Of a DNA stretch of 64,000 bases, positions 60,720-64,000 are shown piece after piece (position 1 is the first letter of the stretch; every line of letters starts with the position of its first letter). The stretch spans positions 62,001 through 126,000 of the forward strand of contig JAHBVX010000013.1 in assembly GCA_019637295.1 (NCBI GenBank). The letters are read 5' to 3'. The notes beneath the pieces are model-generated. The model ran no database searches, had not been told where the DNA came from, and saw nothing but the letters and a program-made list of their open reading frames with translations. The position numbers and the translations under genes are program-made. The stretch is from Polyangiaceae bacterium. Lineage in GTDB: Bacteria > Myxococcota_A > Polyangia > Polyangiales > Polyangiaceae.

Positions 60720-61341
60720 TGCTGATCCGAGCCGTGACTTCTTCCGGTTTGCCGACGCCGTCGACTCGCCGTAGCAATCCTCGTTGACCATAGAAGGGCA
60801 GCAAAGCTGCCGTCATGGCGTCGTACTCGTCGAGACGACGCCGAACCGTCTCCTCCCGATCGTCGGCTCGGTGTTCGAGCTCGGCATCCGGGGGCGGGAG
60901 AGAGTACTTCAGGTGATAGATTTGTCCAGTCCGTTTGTCGGTTCGGCGTAGGGTCGCCCGCTCGACCAGCAGGTCGTGGGGCACGTCGATCTGGAGCACG
61001 TGGGTCAGCGGGGTGCCCCGCCGCTCGAGCAGCGACTCGAGGGCCTCGGCCTGGGGGACGGTGCGGGGGAAGCCGTCCAGGATGAAGCCTCGCTCGGCGT
61101 CCGCTTCGGTCAGCCGCTCGGCCACCAGCCCGATCACCACCGAGTCGGGGACCAGCCTTCCGGTCGACATGTAGCCGTCAGCCTCCCGGCCCAGGGCGGT
61201 ACCGGCGGCCCGGGCGGCTCGGAGCATGTCGCCGGTCGAGATCTTGGGGATGCCAAAGCGACTCGCGAGTAGCTCGCCCTGGGTGCCCTTGCCGCTCGCG
61301 GGCGGCCCCAGGAGCACGAGCTGCAAGGCGCGCTCGGTCAC
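60703..61341 (-). CDS. adk: Adenylate kinase
   Basis: A 212-residue enzyme that converts AMP and ATP to two ADP. It has the P-loop GPPASGKGTQGELL (about 9-22), the AMP site KISTGDMLR, GFILDGFPRT and the LID region starting RRTDKRTGQIYHLKYSLPPP without zinc cysteines. The GTG start overlaps the secY stop (GTGA), and the end overlaps infA. The commonly adjacent map gene is absent here. Confidence 0.96.
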   Translation of the reverse strand: MTERALQLVLLGPPASGKGTQGELLASRFGIPKISTGDMLRAARAAGTALGREADGYMSTGRLVPDSVVIGLVAERLTEADAERGFILDGFPRTVPQAEALESLLERRGTPLTHVLQIDVPHDLLVERATLRRTDKRTGQIYHLKYSLPPPDAELEHRADDREETVRRRLDEYDAMTAALLPFYGQRGLLRRVDGVGKPEEVTARISNELEQ

Positions 61342-62669
61342 GTGGCCCTCCGGCCGGAGAGCTTGGTCACTCGGGGTCCGGTGAGCCCCTCGTAGCTGCG
61401 GGTGATGAGGTGCGCCTCGATCTGGTTGACGGTCTCGAGCGCGACGCCCACGACGATCATCAGGCTGGTGCCTCCGAACTGGAACGGCACTCGGAGCGCG
61501 CCGCTGAGCACGGCGGGTACGACGCAGATCGCAGCCACGTAGATCGACCCACCCACCGTCAGGCGCGTCAGCACGCGGTCCAGGTACTCGGCGGTCTGCT
61601 TGCCGGGACGAATCCCGGGGATGTTGGCCTGCTGCTTCTTCAGGTTGTCCGCCACGTCCACGGGCTGGAACGTCACCGCGGTGTAGAAGAAACAAAAGAA
61701 GATGATCAGCGCGCCGAACATGGTGTGAAACACCCAGTCGCCACGGTTGAGGGCGGCCGACAGCCGCGTCATGCCCGGGATGTTGAAGCCCGCGAGCGTG
61801 GTCGGGAACAGGAGCAAGCTGGAGGCGAAGATGGGCGGGATCATGCTCGCCATGTTCACCTTCAGCGGGAGGTGAGCGCTGCGGCCGCCATAAATGTGTC
61901 TGCCGACTTGTCGGCGCGCGTACTGGATGGGTATCCGGCGTTGGGCGCGCTCGAAGAAGACGACCACCGAGATGCTGACCAGGATGATGCCCAGGAGCAG
62001 CGCGATGGTCAGGGGCTCGATCTGCCCGGCGTTCGCCTGCCAGTAGCTGCCCACCGCCGACGGGATGCCGCTGACGATGCTCGCGAAGATGATGAGCGAG
62101 ATGCCGTTGCCAATGCCGCGCTCGGTGGCCTGCTCGCCCAGCCACATGATCAGCGCCGTGCCCGTGGTCAGGGTGAGGATGGTCATCAGACGGAATGGCC
62201 AGCCTGAGCTCTGCACCACGTCCCCGAAGCGACCGCCGCCCATGTCCGCGTCGTTGAGGCCTTCGAGATAGAGCGCGACACCGAAGGACTGGAACACGCT
62301 GAGCACGATGGTGCCGTAACGCGTGTACTGCTCGAGCTTGCGACGCCCGGCTTCCCCCTCCTTCTTCAGCTCCTCCACCTGTTTGCTCACCATGCCGAGC
62401 AGCTGCATGATGATGCTCGCGGAGATGTACGGCATGATGCCGAGCGCGAAGATGGACAGGTTCTCCAGCGCACCGCCGGAGAACAAGTTGAACAAGCCTA
62501 GGATGCCGCCTTCTCCGCTCACGATGCTGCGCATCACGTTGCGGTCCACGCCCGGCGTCGTGATGAACACGCCCACGCGGTAGATGGCCAGCACGGCCAG
62601 CGAGAAGGCGATCCGGCGTCGGAGCTCGGGCACCTTCGTGATGTTGGAGAAGCCGCTGACGATGGCCAT
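61338..62669 (-). CDS. secY: Protein translocase subunit SecY
   Basis: A 443-residue channel protein with ten membrane helices. Family segments include IPELRRRI-like VPELRRRIAFSLAVLAIYR near the start, the plug-like loop around GGALENLSIFALGIMPYISA and the cytoplasmic RRQVGRHIYGG loop. It forms the SecYEG pore for protein export. A GAGG element lies 7 nt before the ATG. The 89 nt before it (62670-62758) hold no gene. Confidence 0.97.
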   Translation of the reverse strand: MAIVSGFSNITKVPELRRRIAFSLAVLAIYRVGVFITTPGVDRNVMRSIVSGEGGILGLFNLFSGGALENLSIFALGIMPYISASIIMQLLGMVSKQVEELKKEGEAGRRKLEQYTRYGTIVLSVFQSFGVALYLEGLNDADMGGGRFGDVVQSSGWPFRLMTILTLTTGTALIMWLGEQATERGIGNGISLIIFASIVSGIPSAVGSYWQANAGQIEPLTIALLLGIILVSISVVVFFERAQRRIPIQYARRQVGRHIYGGRSAHLPLKVNMASMIPPIFASSLLLFPTTLAGFNIPGMTRLSAALNRGDWVFHTMFGALIIFFCFFYTAVTFQPVDVADNLKKQQANIPGIRPGKQTAEYLDRVLTRLTVGGSIYVAAICVVPAVLSGALRVPFQFGGTSLMIVVGVALETVNQIEAHLITRSYEGLTGPRVTKLSGRRAT

Positions 62670-62758
62670 CGGAGAACCTCGCTCAGACTCGGATTTCGCC
62701 CTGGCTGGCAGCGATGTGCAGGATCATCGTCGGGGACCTGGGCCGAAGGGTCCGGGGC

Positions 62759-63244
62759 TCAATCGGCACTGGCTTCGGTCTCGGCTGCAGGCGCAGCCAA
62801 GCGCACCACCGTGCCGCCAGCCTTCTCGATCTTTTCCTGCGCCGACTTGCTGAAGCCGTGGGCAGTGACGGTCAACTTGCGGGTGAGCTCACCCTCACCC
62901 AGGATCTTGATGCGCACGTCGCGCCCCTGAACCAAGCGCGCCTCCCGGAGCTTCTGTTCGTCCACGGCGGAGCCGGCGTCGAAGCGCTCGAGTTGGGAGA
63001 CGTTGACGAGCACGGTCTTGACCGGGAATGGCACGCGGAAGCCGCGCTTCGGCAGGCGGCGCTGCATGGGCGTCTGACCACCCTGGAAGTGCAGCTTGTG
63101 GATGTTGCCGGGCTGACGGGCCTTCTGGCCCTTCTGGCCGCGACCCGCGGTCTTGCCCAGCCCGCTGCCGATGCCGCGGCCGAGCCGCTTCTCGCGGGTG
63201 CGAGCGCCCTCGGGCGGGGACAGTCGCGAGAGAATGTCGCTCAT
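62759..63244 (-). CDS. rplO: 50S ribosomal protein L15
   Basis: A 161-residue L15. It has the typical Gly/Lys-rich start region REKRLGRGIGSGLGKTAGRG, GFEGGQ-like HFQGGQTPMQRRLPKRGF and the C-terminal GTVVRLAAPA strand. It assembles late into the 50S subunit. The ATG overlaps the rpmD stop (ATGA). Confidence 0.97.
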   Translation of the reverse strand: MSDILSRLSPPEGARTREKRLGRGIGSGLGKTAGRGQKGQKARQPGNIHKLHFQGGQTPMQRRLPKRGFRVPFPVKTVLVNVSQLERFDAGSAVDEQKLREARLVQGRDVRIKILGEGELTRKLTVTAHGFSKSAQEKIEKAGGTVVRLAAPAAETEASAD

Positions 63245-63432
63245 GACGTCTTCTCCTGCACCTCGACGAGGTGCATCACTTTCTTGATCATGCCGCGAAA
63301 CGACGGCGTGTTGTCGACGAGCACGCTGCTGCCGATACCGCGCAGCCCGAGGCCCGCGAGCACCTTGCGCTGCGGATGCGGGCGGCCAATCTCGCTGCGC
63401 ACTTGCTTGACTTCGAGCTTCTGGGTGTTCAC
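63241..63432 (-). CDS. rpmD: 50S ribosomal protein L30
   Basis: A 63-residue L30 from a GTG at 63432: [20 protein letters not shown] and [20 protein letters not shown] are family motifs, and the end [16 protein letters not shown] is normal. Both ends overlap neighbours by 4 bases (GTGA with rpsE, ATGA with rplO). Confidence 0.95.
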   Translation of the reverse strand: MNTQKLEVKQVRSEIGRPHPQRKVLAGLGLRGIGSSVLVDNTPSFRGMIKKVMHLVEVQEKTS

Positions 63433-64000
63433 GAGGTCGATCCTCCAGATTCGGTGTGTCCACTCGAGGCAACGATGGACTGCGCCGTGGCGGCGCGGCC
63501 GCTCATGCGCTGGACACCGTAGTCGTGGGTGACGTCCTCCACCTGCTTGTCGCGAGCGGTCGCAACCTGATCCGGGGTCCGCAGACGGCTGAGAGCGTCC
63601 ATCGTGGCGTTGACGACGTTGTACTTGTTCGACGAGCCGAGGCACTTCGACAAGATGTCGTGAATGCCCGCGCTCTCCACGACGGCCCGCACCGGACCGC
63701 CCGCGATCACGCCCGTGCCAGGCGCTGCCGGGCGCAGCAGGACGCGGCCAGCGCCGAACTCGCCGACGACCTCGTGCGGAATGGTGGCGCCGATCATGGG
63801 CACCTTGAACAGGTTCTTGCGCGCCTGGTCGTTGCCCTTGCGAATGGCCTCCGGGACCTCATTGGCCTTGCCCAGACCCACGCCCACGTTCCCCGCTTCG
63901 TCGCCTACGACCACCAGCGCAGCAAAGCTGAACCGGCGACCGCCTTTGACGACCTTCGCCACGCGGTTGATGTGGATGACGCGCTCCTTGAGCTTCTCTT
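63429..64000 (-). CDS. rpsE: 30S ribosomal protein S5 (5' end cut by the window edge)
   Basis: The frame is open to the right edge. It reads [20 protein letters not shown] from 63998, matching the family N-terminus, so the GTG at 63962 is internal and the true start lies outside the window. Core motifs: [34 protein letters not shown] and the second domain [21 protein letters not shown]5 shapes the mRNA entry site and affects accuracy. It is the most upstream gene seen of the spc operon. Confidence 0.97.
   Translation of the reverse strand, partial: EKLKERVIHINRVAKVVKGGRRFSFAALVVVGDEAGNVGVGLGKANEVPEAIRKGNDQARKNLFKVPMIGATIPHEVVGEFGAGRVLLRPAAPGTGVIAGGPVRAVVESAGIHDILSKCLGSSNKYNVVNATMDALSRLRTPDQVATARDKQVEDVTHDYGVQRMSGRAATAQSIVASSGHTESGGSTS

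Overview
The window is about 64 kb of dense, high-GC DNA. It looks like a piece of a myxobacterial chromosome, probably in the Polyangiales/Sorangiineae part of the group. The evidence is four serine/threonine kinase-like genes, an FHA protein, many lipoproteins and Gly/Ala/Ser-rich secreted proteins, a MYXO-CTERM-like tail at 20 kb, orphan histidine kinases and a beta-barrel protein series. This placement is inferred from gene content, not from a database search. I see no tRNA, rRNA, CRISPR array, prophage or complete insertion sequence. No stretch longer than 300 bases lacks a gene.

Layout. 1-5 kb: a cut FG-GAP lipoprotein, a degenerate receptor kinase with a PEGA domain, a DnaQ-type exonuclease and a DsbA-like lipoprotein. 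5-15 kb: a ParA-J-HTH fusion, then a tightly coupled operon (GT-C glycosyltransferase, LysM protein, tail-anchored kinase, DUF58, BatA-like VWA protein), a lipoprotein and SurA. 15-21 kb: a six-helix receptor kinase behind a pseudokinase fused to two thioredoxin domains, then a secreted Fn3 protein with its barrel partner. 21-31 kb: SprT-like protease, recA with an SOS-type promoter, a haem lipoprotein, a TPR protein, two duplicated barrels, rseP-lpxC-lipoprotein, and a cyclic-nucleotide-binding protein. 31-40 kb: ftsK, a HEAT lipoprotein with an RHH-FHA protein, an L,D-transpeptidase, a TerB-like protein and an ABC1 kinase. 40-42 kb: a short ATP synthase operon (atpZ-I-B-E) that closes with its own terminator. 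42-48 kb: an operon with two histidine kinases, an Fe-S protein and rdgB. 48-57 kb: acylphosphatase, a repeat-tailed membrane protein, two glycosyltransferases, an FGE-like lipoprotein, two unknown genes and a Kef-type antiporter. 57-64 kb: the end of the spc operon joined to the alpha operon (rpsE-rpmD-rplO-secY-adk-infA-rpmJ-rpsM-rpsK-rpsD-rpoA-rplQ), with a terminator after rplQ.

The main theme is the cell envelope and its quality control: SurA, DsbA-like thiol proteins, RseP, LpxC, L,D-transpeptidase, LysM and VWA proteins, and barrels. Ser/Thr kinase and FHA signalling is interleaved with it. The least ordinary items are the pseudokinase-tandem-thioredoxin protein (16432-18729), a pair of 146-bp elements with terminal inverted repeats 36 kb apart that supply stop codons to their neighbours, the ParA-J-HTH and RHH-polyproline-FHA fusions, and a recurring leaderless-promoter signature directly in front of start codons.
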